From: Caulobacter sp.
GTDB taxonomy: Bacteria > Pseudomonadota > Alphaproteobacteria > Caulobacterales > Caulobacteraceae
Direction of reading: 5' to 3'
Length of the DNA: 64,000 nt
Assembly (NCBI GenBank): GCA_030683005.1
Contig: JAUXMY010000027.1
Location: 1-64,000 of the forward strand
Made by a program: the position numbers and the translations under genes. The notes under the pieces were generated by a model. It made no database searches. It was not told the origin of the DNA and saw only the letters and a list, made by a program, of their open reading frames with translations. Positions within the stretch are counted from its first letter, which is position 1; every line of letters starts with the position of its first letter. Shown in pieces: positions 33,618 through 42,271 of the stretch.

Positions 33618-34295
33618 TCAATCCTCGTCTGGATCGACCGTCGTGGCATGCAGGTCAGCCTCGCGGAGGGCGACCGAGATCAGGCGGCGTTCGAGGACAA
33701 AGGCCGTCACCCCGACCCAACCGACCAGCACAAAGGCGTAGATGCGCTCCCACAGTCCGACGTTGTCGGCGTTCACCACGCCCGGGAACAACGGAATGAA
33801 GTTGTAGTTTGTGATCGCGGTCAGGATCAGCATCGCGACGAACACCACGGCGAGGAAAATTCTGAGGCGCCGGAAACCGCCTGCCCCGGCCAATCCCCAC
33901 AGGATGAAGACCGGGGCCAGCTGAATGCCCAGACCCAGGTTGATGATGGCGTGCATCGGATCTGGATAGAGCCAGACCGTCGACAGGATCAGTCCCGCCG
34001 CGCCGAGCGTGAAGGCCAGGAAGGTCGCCGTCGCGGCGATCCGGTTGCCGCCCAGCGCCGTCAGGGCCAGTCCAAAGCCGGCGCCCGCCAGCCCGGCCGC
34101 GACTCCGGACAGCAGCACGCCGGTGTTGAAGAGGCCCGGATACGGCGCCGCCGCGCTGCCGAGGACGCTGATGTACTGGGTCGCGTGGTCGAAGTCGGGG
34201 TAGGTCAGGGTCGCGGCGATGAAGCTGGCCGCCGCCAGCAACGGCGCGCCGATCCCGGCCCAGAGCAGCCACCGGCGACGACGATAGCGGGTCAT
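33618..34295 (-). CDS. DUF998-like membrane protein
   Basis: A 225-residue protein with about six hydrophobic helices. The early motif PDFDHATQYISVLGSAAAPYP and the later YPDPMHAIINLGLGIQLAP match the DUF998 (Frag1/DRAM-like) pattern; function is not established. Its ATG at 34295 overlaps the stop of the OpgC-like gene as ATGA, so the pair is co-translated. Confidence 0.75.
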   Translation of the reverse strand: MTRYRRRRWLLWAGIGAPLLAAASFIAATLTYPDFDHATQYISVLGSAAAPYPGLFNTGVLLSGVAAGLAGAGFGLALTALGGNRIAATATFLAFTLGAAGLILSTVWLYPDPMHAIINLGLGIQLAPVFILWGLAGAGGFRRLRIFLAVVFVAMLILTAITNYNFIPLFPGVVNADNVGLWERIYAFVLVGWVGVTAFVLERRLISVALREADLHATTVDPDED

Positions 34296-35542
34296 GCGGC
34301 GCGCGCCGGGTCGGCCGGGGTCTCGGGCGCAGCGGGCGCAAAGGGCGGGCGCGGGTGTCGCTTCAGCCCCCACAGCGGCCGCATCGGCCCTGTCCGGCGG
34401 ACGATCTCGTAGACGACCAGGCTGCCGCCGAGCGTGACGGTCAGCAGCAGCGCCGCCTCCGGCAGGGCCGCCAGGTTCCACGGCTTGACGACATAGACGG
34501 CGATGACCAGCAGCGTCTGGTGGACCAGGTAGCAGGGGAAGACCGCGTCGGTCAGATAGCGCAACGCCGGGCCATCGGCCTTCCGCAGCCAGACGCTGCC
34601 GTAGCCGAGGATGGCGGCGATCGTCAGCCACTGGTTGGCGGCGTAGACGAGGCTCTTGGGAATGGCGAAGAAGAACCGCCCGTCGGGATGGGCGGTCAGG
34701 GCCATCAGCGCGACCAGCATGACCAGGGCCCCGGCCAGCGCCGGTTTGCGCCAGCGCTCGAGGTCGGCCCAGACCTGCTCGCGCAGGGCCATGGCGAACC
34801 CGAACAGGAACACCGCCAGCGAGACGGCGTGGTTGTACCAGTCGACCGGCAGCTGGTTGGTGATGCCGAAGATCGGGAACAGGGTCATCCGCAGGACCGC
34901 CAGATAGGTGAACGGCACGACCAGCACCCGCCAGCCGGCCAGATGCCGCTCCAGCAGGGTCTCCAGCCGCGCCAGCCAGGCCGGCCGGGTCAGCAACGCG
35001 ATGGCGGCGAAAGTATAGACGCCGATGTAGAGTACGAACCAAAGGTGGTTCAGGGGGATGCGCAGGAGCTGAGAGGGGCTGAAGGTGTGCAGCCACCAGC
35101 CGACCAGGCCGCCGGTCCACCAGCCCTTGTCCAGCGCCTCCAGCCAGGACTGCGGCGGCACCAGGAACAGCACCCCGAACAGGAAGGGCGGGACCAGCCG
35201 CGTCAGCCGCTGCCTCGCTGTCTCGCCAGCGGTCAGCCGCCGGCTCATGAAGCGCAGCGCCGCGCCCGACACCAGGAACAGCAACGTGAGCCGCCACGGC
35301 CCTGTCGCCAGGATGGCCTCGGCCAGCCAGCCGAAGGTGTGGCGGCTGTGCATGTGCCAGTCCCACGGCGCATAGACGAGCGCGACATGGAACAGGATCA
35401 GCAGCCCGAATGCCGCGACCCGGATCCAGTCCAGGTCGGCGCGGCGGGCGAATGTCGCCGGCCGGGGTGTCGGCGCGGCCTCTGTCTGGGAATCCTGCAA
35501 CACAGCGGGCGTCTGCAACCTCAAATCCGGTCCGGTCGTCAC
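34292..35542 (-). CDS. Acyltransferase family 3 membrane protein, OpgC-like
   Basis: A 416-residue polytopic acyltransferase with about ten helices. It starts with the family motif RADLDWIRVAAFGLLILFHVALVY (the conserved His in FH), then RLTLLFLVSGAALRFMSRR and PLNHLWFVLYI. OpgC enzymes transfer succinyl groups onto periplasmic glucans; proximity to opgH supports that role, though the family acts on many glycans. I chose the GTG at 35542 with GGCAGGA upstream; an ATG at 35593 lacks a ribosome-binding site. It overlaps the DUF998-like gene. Confidence 0.75.
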   Translation of the reverse strand: MTTGPDLRLQTPAVLQDSQTEAAPTPRPATFARRADLDWIRVAAFGLLILFHVALVYAPWDWHMHSRHTFGWLAEAILATGPWRLTLLFLVSGAALRFMSRRLTAGETARQRLTRLVPPFLFGVLFLVPPQSWLEALDKGWWTGGLVGWWLHTFSPSQLLRIPLNHLWFVLYIGVYTFAAIALLTRPAWLARLETLLERHLAGWRVLVVPFTYLAVLRMTLFPIFGITNQLPVDWYNHAVSLAVFLFGFAMALREQVWADLERWRKPALAGALVMLVALMALTAHPDGRFFFAIPKSLVYAANQWLTIAAILGYGSVWLRKADGPALRYLTDAVFPCYLVHQTLLVIAVYVVKPWNLAALPEAALLLTVTLGGSLVVYEIVRRTGPMRPLWGLKRHPRPPFAPAAPETPADPARAA

Positions 35543-35696
35543 CCGCTGCGTCCTGCCAGAGAATACCGCCCTCGGCGAGTCCGGCGACAGCATGGCTGGC
35601 CAAGGCGCGGGCAGGACTGTGGCGATGCAGCAACTGTTTTGTGCAACCGCGAAGATAACCTGTTCAGCTCCCGGAATCCGGATTAAGGCCCGGCCC

Positions 35697-35810
35697 GACG
35701 CAGCCAGTCTGCGTCTCGGCCGGTTCGGACTGTCGGAGGCGAGAACCGGTCTCCTGTGAAGTGCGGGCTGCGGGGCCCGCGGAACCCCGGCCTGCAAGGG
35801 CCGGGGTTTT
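35697..35810 (+). ncRNA. Candidate structured small RNA with intrinsic terminator
   Basis: Four consecutive stems can form on the plus strand: GACGCAG/CTGCGTC (35697-35715), CCGGTT/AACCGG (35720-35749), GCGGGC/GCCCGC (about 35763-35780), and the terminator AACCCCGGCC/GGCCGGGGTT (35783-35808) followed by TTTT. A TCTCCTGTG stretch resembling an anti-Shine-Dalgarno sits between stems 2 and 3. No matching plus-strand gene ends here, so a stand-alone transcript is the simplest reason for the terminator. I do not recognise a known family, and no promoter was identified with confidence. Confidence 0.4.
35783..35810 (+). terminator. Strong Rho-independent terminator
   Basis: A 10-bp perfect GC-rich stem (35783-35792 with 35799-35808), 6-base loop, and TTTT. 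It may also serve in the minus direction because the complementary strand has AAAA at 35807-35810. Confidence 0.8.
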
Positions 35811-35863
35811 CACGTTTCAGGGGCGCTCAAACTCCTCGTCATCCTCGGGCTCGTTGTTCAGAC

Positions 35864-35902
35864 CGGGGACATGGCTGACGCCTGTTCGGGGACATGACTG
35901 AC
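35864..35902. repeat. 16-bp direct repeat, possible IS end remnant
   Basis: CGGGGACATGGCTGAC (35864-35879) and CGGGGACATGACTGAC (35887-35902) differ by one base. The GGGGACATG core resembles the hairpins at 1688-1758. It could be the terminus of a lost insertion sequence; no transposase remains beside it. Confidence 0.5.
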
Positions 35903-35992
35903 AGGTTTGGGATGGGTCAAGTCGATGGTCCCGATCTGGTGGCTGGCGAAGGAGGGTTCCGTTCCGCTGCGTCCGTCGCGCAAGATGCACGG

Positions 35993-36655
35993 ATGATCAC
36001 CCTGTGGCACTGCGCTGACGCCCGCTCCTTCCGCCCCCTCTGGGCGCTGGAGGAACTCGGCCTTCCCTATGAGCTGAAGATGCTGCCGTTTCCGCCGAGG
36101 TTCCTTGCGCGGGAGTATCTGGCCGAGAACCCGCTCGGCACCATCCCGCTGCTCGTCGACGGCGAGACGCGGATGACCGAGTCGGCGGCCATCGTGCAGT
36201 ACCTGTCCGAGGCGCACGGCGGCGGCGCGCTGTCGGTGAAGCCGGGCGAGGCGGGCTACGGCGCCTTCCTCAACGGCCTGCATTTCGGCGAGGCGACCCT
36301 GACCTTCCCGCAGACCCTGGTGCTGCGCTACCGCCGGCTGGAGCCGAAGGAGCGCCGCCAGCCGCAGGTGGCCGACGACTACGCCAAGTGGTTCCTGGCC
36401 CGCCTGAGGGGGTTGGAGGCGATCCTGCAGACCTCGGATTTCTACGCCGCCGGCCGGTTCACCGGCGCCGACATCTCGGTGGCCTACGCGCTGCTGCTGG
36501 CGCAGTCGCTGGGCCTGGACGGCGACTTCCCGCCGGGCGTGGCGGCCTACTGGGCGCGCATGCAGGCGCGGGACGGCTTCCAGCGGGCGAAGGCGGCGCA
36601 GGAGCGGGCGAGCGTGGAGCAGGGACTGACGCCGCTGGATGTGAGCAAGCTTTAG
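35993..36655 (+). CDS. Glutathione S-transferase family protein
   Basis: A 220-residue GST: ITLWHCADARSFRPLWALEELGLPYE (thioredoxin-fold start, catalytic Ser or Cys region), TIPLLVDGE with the cis-Pro, ESAAIVQYLSE for the glutathione contact, then a helical C-domain (FTGADISVAYALLLAQSLG). The ATG at 35993 gives a normal GST length; extending to 35894 would add 33 unrelated residues from the upstream repeat. It is a single gene with no partner on its strand. Confidence 0.87.
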   Translation: MITLWHCADARSFRPLWALEELGLPYELKMLPFPPRFLAREYLAENPLGTIPLLVDGETRMTESAAIVQYLSEAHGGGALSVKPGEAGYGAFLNGLHFGEATLTFPQTLVLRYRRLEPKERRQPQVADDYAKWFLARLRGLEAILQTSDFYAAGRFTGADISVAYALLLAQSLGLDGDFPPGVAAYWARMQARDGFQRAKAAQERASVEQGLTPLDVSKL

Positions 36656-36665
36656 CTCCCCTTCT

Positions 36666-36826
36666 CGTCATCGTCGGACTTGTTCCGACGACCCATGAAC
36701 ACCGCCTATCCAGGTGTTGCTCCGTCCCTCGCCGAGCCCCTTCCGGCGCCTCAGTGCGCATGGGTCCCCCGGACTCGGCCTGCGGCCGATCCGAGGGCAG
36801 GCTGCGGAACAGGTCCGACGATGACG
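36666..36826. repeat. Palindromic intergenic repeat, family B diverged copy
   Basis: The left arm at 36666-36697 (CGTCATCGTCGGACTTGTTC...) is partly mirrored at 36801-36826 (...GGAACAGGTCCGACGATGACG). It is a diverged relative of the repeats at 29091 and 43036. It fills most of the gap between two GST genes. Confidence 0.6.
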
Positions 36827-36908
36827 GTGGAGATTGGCTGACGCCACGGCGCCGTTGACGCGCCCGTCAGCGGCGGCGCTCAATCGTCGAAACACCCGAG
36901 GAAACGCC

Positions 36909-37694
36909 ATGCTCGACCTGCTCGAACACCCGCTGTCGCCCTATGCCCAGAAGGTGAAGATCGCCCTTGTCGAGAAGGGGATCGACTTCACCGTCAGCAC
37001 GCCGAACGCCATGGGATCGGGCAACACGCCGGAGGCCTTCCGCGCCGCCAATCCGCGCGGCGAGGTGCCGGTGCTGTTCGTCGACGGGGCGCCGATTTTC
37101 GACTCCTCGATCATCCTGGAGTTCATCGAGGACCGCTTCCCGACGCCGCCCCTGCTGCCGGCCGACCCGCTGGCCCGGGCACGGGCGCGGATGATCGAGG
37201 AGGTGATGGACACCCACTACGAGGCCATCACCTGGGGCCTGTCGGAGATCGCCTGGTTCCGCCGCGCCGAGGGCGAGCTGGCTGTGACGTTGAAGGCCGC
37301 GGCCGCGCAGCAGACCGGGCGGCTGCACGCCTGGCTGGAGAAGCAGCTGGGCGAGGCCGAATGGCTGAACGGCGAAACCTTCGGCTGGGCCGACCTCTGC
37401 GCCGCGCCGTTCGTCCAGGGAGCGGTGGGGCATGGCGTCGGACCGGCGCCAGACAGCGTGCTCGGCCGCTGGCTGGACCGCGTGCGGGCGCGACCCTCGG
37501 CCGCCGCGTCGTTCAAGGCCGCGGCCGACTCGATCCAGGCCATGTCGGCCGTCGCCGGCATCGTCGACGCGGGCCTGTTCAAGCGCCAGTACCGCGACCA
37601 CCGGCTGGAGTGGATGATCCGCTCGGGCGGCATGGAGGTGGTGCTCAAGGGGCTGGAGAAGGACAATATCCGCTTCAACGGCGAGCCGGTCTGA
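36909..37694 (+). CDS. Glutathione S-transferase family protein
   Basis: A 261-residue GST-fold protein, longer than usual. The N-domain is LDLLEHPLSPYAQKVKIALVEKGI (Ser-Pro-Tyr near the active site), then EVPVLFVDG and FDSSIILEFIEDRFP. The C-domain ends with an extra ~40-residue helical tail (FKRQYRDHRLEWMIRSGGMEVVLKGLEKDN). The start at 36909 is supported by GAGGAAACGCC directly upstream. It is near but not coupled to the pirin gene. Confidence 0.87.
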   Translation: MLDLLEHPLSPYAQKVKIALVEKGIDFTVSTPNAMGSGNTPEAFRAANPRGEVPVLFVDGAPIFDSSIILEFIEDRFPTPPLLPADPLARARARMIEEVMDTHYEAITWGLSEIAWFRRAEGELAVTLKAAAAQQTGRLHAWLEKQLGEAEWLNGETFGWADLCAAPFVQGAVGHGVGPAPDSVLGRWLDRVRARPSAAASFKAAADSIQAMSAVAGIVDAGLFKRQYRDHRLEWMIRSGGMEVVLKGLEKDNIRFNGEPV

Positions 37695-37757
37695 GCGGGA
37701 CGAGAGGGTTTCCCCCACACGGCGGGCGCACTACCTCTCGCCGTGAAGGAGACCCGC

Positions 37758-38618
37758 ATGACCGGCCGGACAATCAGGACGCTGCACCCCGCCCATCGCG
37801 ACGACATCGCCGACCTGGTCACGCGCCGGCCTCTGCCCGGGCCGGGCGTGGACCAGATCGATCCGTTCCTGTTCCTCAACCACCACGGGCCGCAGGTCTA
37901 TCCGGCCAACAATCGCGGCCTGCCGTTCGGGCCGCACCCGCATCGCGGCTTCGAGACGGTGACCTTCATCCTCGAGGGCGAGCTGTCGCATCTCGACAGC
38001 GGCGGGCATGAGAGCGTGATCCGGGCCGGCGGGGTGCAGTGGATGACGGCCGGCAGCGGTCTGGTCCACGCCGAGCTGTCGCCGCAGGCCTTCAAGCGCG
38101 CCGGCGGGCCGCTGGAGATCCTGCAGCTGTGGGTGAACCTTCCCGCCGCCCTGAAGTTCGCACCGCCGCGCTACGTCGGACTGCAGCGGGGCGAGATCCC
38201 GGTGGCGACCCTGGACGAGGGGCGGGTCGAGGTTGACGTGATCGCCGGCGAGATCGGCGGGGTGACCGGCCCCTATGACCCGCTGGTCGACATTGTGCTG
38301 GCCACCGTGCGCCTGAAGGCCGGCGGCCGCGTGACGCTGCCGGCGGCGGCGGGCCGCAACGTCTTTCTCTACATCGTGCGGGGCGACGTCTCGGTCGGCG
38401 GCGCGGCGACCAAGCCGCACCATCTGGTGGCCCTCAACGGCGATGGGGATGCGGTGGCGCTGTCAGCCGCGACCGACGCCTTCGTCGTCTTCGGTCACGC
38501 CGCGCCGTTCAGCGAGCCGGTCGTCTCCCACGGCCCGTTCGTGATGAACACGCGTCAGCAGATCATCGAGGCGATCAACGACTACAACGCCGGCAAGTTC
38601 GGCTCCGTGCCGGGCTAA
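37758..38618 (+). CDS. Pirin family protein
   Basis: A 286-residue bicupin. The pirin N-domain motif (NHHGPQVYPANNRGLPFGPHPHRGFETVTFILEGELSHLDSGG) contains the metal-binding histidines, and AGGVQWMTAGSGLVHAE is also typical. Pirins act as quercetinase-like dioxygenases or as redox-sensing regulators; no role can be assigned. The ATG at 37758 has AAGGAG upstream; a GTG at 37743 is less likely. It overlaps the stop of the convergent CMD-family gene by 4 bases. Confidence 0.9.
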   Translation: MTGRTIRTLHPAHRDDIADLVTRRPLPGPGVDQIDPFLFLNHHGPQVYPANNRGLPFGPHPHRGFETVTFILEGELSHLDSGGHESVIRAGGVQWMTAGSGLVHAELSPQAFKRAGGPLEILQLWVNLPAALKFAPPRYVGLQRGEIPVATLDEGRVEVDVIAGEIGGVTGPYDPLVDIVLATVRLKAGGRVTLPAAAGRNVFLYIVRGDVSVGGAATKPHHLVALNGDGDAVALSAATDAFVVFGHAAPFSEPVVSHGPFVMNTRQQIIEAINDYNAGKFGSVPG

Positions 38619-39259
38619 CGCGGCTCGCGACCCGTATCGAGGAAGTCGCGGGCGCTGAAGTCTTCCGGCGCGGCGACCTCGACGATCACCTCGTCGCGGT
38701 CGTCGAACTCGGTGCGCAGGGCCCGGCTCATCACCGCGTGCATGTCGTACATGCAGGTGATGTAGGTGAACTCCAGGATCTGCTCCTCGCTCAGGAAGGA
38801 CTTGAGCTTGTCGAAGACGGCGTCCGGCGTGCGCCCGTTCTGCAGGGTCAGGCAGTCGGCATAGGCCAGCACCGCGCGCTCCTGCTCATTGAAGCAGTCG
38901 GCAACCGGCCAGTGCGGCACGGCGGCGATCTTCTCCTCGGGGACCTTCAGGCCGCGCAAGGACTTGCAGTGCTGGGAGAAGACGAACTGGCTGCCCTTGT
39001 TAAAGCCGGCGCGGGTCTGGCCCAGCTCGCGCAGCACCGGGTTCAGCTTGCGGGCCGGGTTGCGGTAGAGCGCGAAGCCCTGGCAGCAATGATGCAGGAT
39101 GTCCGGCGACTGGGCGAAGACGGTCCACCAGTCGCCCGGCGTGCCGGTGGCGGTGCCCGGCTCGGCCACCGGGTCGCGATCCCCGAACAGCAGGTTGTAC
39201 ATGCGAAGGCCAGTGCCCTGATCGACTTCGGCGCGGGGGATCTGGCGTAGACGGGGCAT
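38615..39259 (-). CDS. Carboxymuconolactone decarboxylase (AhpD-like) family protein
   Basis: A 214-residue all-helical protein with the CMD core: NKGSQFVFSQHCKSLRGLKVPEEKIAAV, NEQERAVLAYADCLT and LSEEQILEFTYITCMYDMHAVMSRAL. AhpD enzymes use a CxxC pair; here the first Cys position is replaced (FVFSQHC), so peroxidase chemistry through CxxC is doubtful and a decarboxylase-like or structural role is possible. Confidence 0.8.
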   Translation of the reverse strand: MPRLRQIPRAEVDQGTGLRMYNLLFGDRDPVAEPGTATGTPGDWWTVFAQSPDILHHCCQGFALYRNPARKLNPVLRELGQTRAGFNKGSQFVFSQHCKSLRGLKVPEEKIAAVPHWPVADCFNEQERAVLAYADCLTLQNGRTPDAVFDKLKSFLSEEQILEFTYITCMYDMHAVMSRALRTEFDDRDEVIVEVAAPEDFSARDFLDTGREPR

Positions 39260-39379
39260 GGGCGAACCTCCTGATGTCGAGCCGGCCGTGTCTCCAGCCG
39301 TTGGACAGCCAGCCTAGGGCGATGACCGGCGCGGTCAATCGGGCTTGCGGCCCCGGCGATTCAGCGCCGACAATGCGGC

Positions 39380-40324
39380 GTGTCCCGCAAAGCCCTCATC
39401 ATCGACTGCGATCCCGGCGTCGACGACGCCGTCGCCCTGTTCCTCGCCCTCGCCTCGCCGGAGGATCTGGAGATCCTCGCCGTCACCACGGCGGCCGGCA
39501 ACGTCGACGCGACCCTGACCGCCCGCAACGCGCGGCTGATCCGCCAGCTGGCCGGGCGCGAGGATGTGCCAGTGTACGCCGGGGCGGCTGTGCCTTTGGT
39601 GCGCGAGCCCATCGCCGCGGCCCACTTCCACGGCGAGTCGGGGCTGGGGACCCTGCCGGTGTTCGAGCCGGCCGCGCCGGTCGCGCCGGGCCACGCCGCC
39701 GGCGCCATCGTCGAGCTCGTCATGGGCCGCCCGGCGGGCTCGGTCGCCATGGCCGTCACCGGCCCGATGACCAACCTGGCCCTGGCCCTGCGGCTGGAGC
39801 CGGCGCTGGCCGCGCGCCTCGGCACGGTCGTGGTCATGGGCGGCGCGCGGCGCGAGGGCGGCAACATCACCGCCTCGGCCGAGTACAACATCTATGCCGA
39901 CCCGCACGCGGCCGACGTCGTCTTCCGCTCGGGCGTCAGCTGCGTGGTCCTTGGCCTCGACGCCACCCACCAGCTACGGGCGACGCCGGAGCGGCTGGCG
40001 CGGATCGCCGCCATCGACACCGTGGCCGCGCGCTCGGTGGCGACCCTGATCGGCTTCTCCAGCGACATCGAGCGGCGGCTGGTCGGCGGCGACAGCCCGC
40101 CGATGCATGACCCGAGCACGATCGCGTATCTGCTGGCGCCGGACCTGTTCACGGCCGTGCCCGTCGACCTGAGGGTCGAGACGACCTCGCCCCTGACCGC
40201 CGGCCATACGGCGGTCGAGTTCCGTCTCGACGCGGCCGCCGCCTCGGTGGCGCCGATCCGCTGGGTGACGCAGGTGGATCACGCGGCCGTCTTTGACCTG
40301 ATCTACGAACGGTTGGCCCGATGA
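39380..40324 (+). CDS. Nucleoside hydrolase (inosine-uridine preferring family)
   Basis: A 314-residue enzyme that hydrolyses ribonucleosides to base and ribose. The N-terminal DCDPGVDDA (9-17) is the calcium-binding signature. VTGPMTNLALALR and EYNIYADPHAADVVFRSG are further family motifs. The start is GTG at 39380. Its stop overlaps the ribokinase start as ATGA, so ribose released here is likely phosphorylated at once. Works naturally with the CNT carrier at 10865 and the rut genes. Confidence 0.92.
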   Translation: MSRKALIIDCDPGVDDAVALFLALASPEDLEILAVTTAAGNVDATLTARNARLIRQLAGREDVPVYAGAAVPLVREPIAAAHFHGESGLGTLPVFEPAAPVAPGHAAGAIVELVMGRPAGSVAMAVTGPMTNLALALRLEPALAARLGTVVVMGGARREGGNITASAEYNIYADPHAADVVFRSGVSCVVLGLDATHQLRATPERLARIAAIDTVAARSVATLIGFSSDIERRLVGGDSPPMHDPSTIAYLLAPDLFTAVPVDLRVETTSPLTAGHTAVEFRLDAAAASVAPIRWVTQVDHAAVFDLIYERLAR

Positions 40325-41172
40325 CCGTCATCACCGTCGTCGGCTCCATCAATCTCGACTTCGTGGCCACCGGCTCCAAGCTGCCGGAGCCCGGGGAAAC
40401 CGTCACCGGCGCGACGCTTGCCATCCATCCCGGCGGCAAGGGCGCCAACCAGGCTCTGGCCGCGCGGCGGCTGGGGGCTGAGGTCCGCCTGATCGGCCGG
40501 GTCGGCGCCGACGCGATGGCCGACCAGGCGCTGGCGTTGCTGCGGGCCGATGGCGTCGACCTCACCGGCGTCGGCGTGGACGCCGCGGCCCCGACCGGCG
40601 CGGCGCTGATCGCGGTCGACGCCGAGGGCGAGAACCAGATCATGGTCGCCTCCGGGGCCAACGCCGCCCTCACGCCGGACCTGTTGCCCGACGTCGTCGA
40701 CGGCGCGCTGATCTGCCAGCTGGAGGTCCCGTTGGAGACCGTCGCGGCGGCCGTGGCCCGGGCGACCGGCTTCGTCTGTGTGAACCTGGCGCCGGCTAAC
40801 CTGGCCATCGACGACGCGGTGCTGCGGCGCGCCGATCTTCTGGTGGTCAACGAAGGGGAGGCGGGCGACTACGGCCGCCGCCTGCACGGCCTGCCGGGGG
40901 TGGTGGCGGTGACCTGGGGCTCGCGCGGCGCAGGCCTGCTGCGCGACGGCGTGCGCGTGGCCACGGCCGAGCCGCCCGAGGTCGACGCCGTGGATACAAC
41001 GGGCGCGGGGGACACCTTCGTCGGGGCTCTGGTGGTGGCGATGCTGGAGGGCATGGCGCCGGCCGAAGCGCTCAGGTTCGCCTGCGCGGCGGGGGCGCTG
41101 ACCGCGACGAAGGCGGGGGCGCAGACGGCGCTGCCTTGGCGGGCGGAGGTGGAGGCGGTGCTGGGGCGCTAG
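40321..41172 (+). CDS. rbsK: Ribokinase (PfkB family)
   Basis: A 283-residue sugar kinase. It begins with the ribokinase motif VVGSINLDFVATGSKLPEPGETV, has HPGGKGANQALAARRLG (substrate and monovalent-cation region), and the C-terminal DTTGAGDTF (225-233) with the catalytic base D231. It would phosphorylate ribose from the upstream nucleoside hydrolase, whose stop it overlaps by 4 bases. Slightly shorter than typical (~300). Confidence 0.92.
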   Translation: MTVITVVGSINLDFVATGSKLPEPGETVTGATLAIHPGGKGANQALAARRLGAEVRLIGRVGADAMADQALALLRADGVDLTGVGVDAAAPTGAALIAVDAEGENQIMVASGANAALTPDLLPDVVDGALICQLEVPLETVAAAVARATGFVCVNLAPANLAIDDAVLRRADLLVVNEGEAGDYGRRLHGLPGVVAVTWGSRGAGLLRDGVRVATAEPPEVDAVDTTGAGDTFVGALVVAMLEGMAPAEALRFACAAGALTATKAGAQTALPWRAEVEAVLGR

Positions 41173-41182
41173 ATGTGGTCCG

Positions 41183-41294
41183 TGCGTCCTTCGCGACGCT
41201 CGCCGAAGAGCTCGCTCCTCAGGATGACGAAGGGGAGTGGACTCCAACAGACCTCGTCATGCTGAGGAGCGCGCAGCGCGTCGCGAAGCACGTA
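41183..41294. repeat. Palindromic intergenic repeat, family A copy 2
   Basis: TGCGTCCTTCGCGACGCTCG and CTCGCTCCTCAGGATGACGA at the left are mirrored by CTCGTCATGCTGAGGAGCGC and GCGTCGCGAAGCACGTA at the right. It matches 31329-31446 closely. It lies between ribokinase and the 2OG oxygenase. Confidence 0.8.
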
Positions 41295-41340
41295 AGGCGC
41301 ATGCTTTGATCAGCACCGCGCGAAGGTCTACCTTCCCCCC

Positions 41341-42270
41341 ATGACCCGCTCCGTCCCCGAACTCAGCCTCAAGGCCTTCACCCATGGCGACGCCGCCCAG
41401 CGCGCCGCCTTCTCTGACGCCATGATGCGCGGGCTGCAGGACTACGGCTTCTTCGTCCTCAAGGATCACGGCGTGCCGCTGGAGCTGCTGGGCCGCGCCT
41501 ATGTCGAGGCCGAGGGGCTGTTCGCGCTGCCGGAGGCGACCAAGCGCCGGTACGCCAGGGGCATGCGCGGCTATACGCCGTTCGGCGTCGAGCACGCCAA
41601 GGACAGCGGCCATCCGGACCTCAAGGAGTTCTGGCAGGTCGGCCATGACCCGTCGCCGGACGCCCCCGCCGACGAGCCGTTCGAGCCCAACGTCTGGCCG
41701 GACGAGGCGCCGGGGGTGCGGGCGGCCTTCAGCCAGCTGTTCGGGGCGCTGAACGAGACCGGGGTCGTGCTGCTGCGGGCGCTGGCGCCGAAGCTGGGCC
41801 TCGCCGACGACTGGTTCGACGACAAGGTACGGTACGGCACCTCGCTGCTGCGGGTGCTGCACTATCCGCCGCTGGCCCCGGACGCGAACCCGAATGCCGT
41901 GCGCTCCGCGGCGCACGAGGACATCAACTTCCTGACCATCATGGTCGCCGCCAAGGGCGCGGGCCTCGAACTGCTCGACCGCGACGGGACCTGGCTGCCG
42001 GTCGTCACCGAGCCGACAAACCTGATCGTCGACAGCGGCGACATGCTGGCCCGCATGACCAACGGCGTGATCCCGGCGACGACCCACCGGGTGGTCAACC
42101 CGACCGTGCCGAACGTGTCGCGGTATTCGATGCCGTTCTTCATGCACCCGACCCTGGCGACCTCGCTGGCGGTGCTGCCGTCGTGCGTGGGTGAGGGGGC
42201 GAAGTTCGAGCCGGTGACGGCAGGGGCGTTCCTGGACGAGCGGCTGCGGGCGATCGGGCTGAAGTCCTGA
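41341..42270 (+). CDS. Isopenicillin-N-synthase-family 2-oxoglutarate/Fe(II) oxygenase
   Basis: A 309-residue double-stranded beta-helix dioxygenase. The facial triad is H192, D194 (AHEDINF) and H249 (TTHRVV), with R261 (SRYSMPFF) to hold 2-oxoglutarate. The N-terminal DIOX_N region (DYGFFVLKDHGVP) is intact. Bacterial members oxidise diverse small molecules; the substrate is unknown. It stands alone between repeat families A and C. Confidence 0.9.
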   Translation: MTRSVPELSLKAFTHGDAAQRAAFSDAMMRGLQDYGFFVLKDHGVPLELLGRAYVEAEGLFALPEATKRRYARGMRGYTPFGVEHAKDSGHPDLKEFWQVGHDPSPDAPADEPFEPNVWPDEAPGVRAAFSQLFGALNETGVVLLRALAPKLGLADDWFDDKVRYGTSLLRVLHYPPLAPDANPNAVRSAAHEDINFLTIMVAAKGAGLELLDRDGTWLPVVTEPTNLIVDSGDMLARMTNGVIPATTHRVVNPTVPNVSRYSMPFFMHPTLATSLAVLPSCVGEGAKFEPVTAGAFLDERLRAIGLKS

Positions 42271-42271
42271 A

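Larger units (their letters stand above)
35543..35992. other. 450-bp intergenic region with candidate RNA and repeat
   Basis: Between the divergent OpgC-like and GST genes. It contains a hairpin series ending in a strong terminator (35697-35810) and a 16-bp direct repeat (35864-35902). No protein-coding frame is convincing, although the frame of the GST extends back to 35894. Confidence 0.6.

Noticed and set aside
33618..35633. A 671-codon minus-strand frame joining the OpgC-like and DUF998 regions
   Set aside because: Only its last third is real (DUF998-like). The upstream part is out of frame with the acyltransferase, which overlaps it by ATGA, so this is two genes and not a fusion.
35700..35780. 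Possible tRNA because of a GGTTCGGACT stretch
   Set aside because: No cloverleaf, anticodon arm or CCA end can be drawn; the stems present are simple consecutive hairpins.
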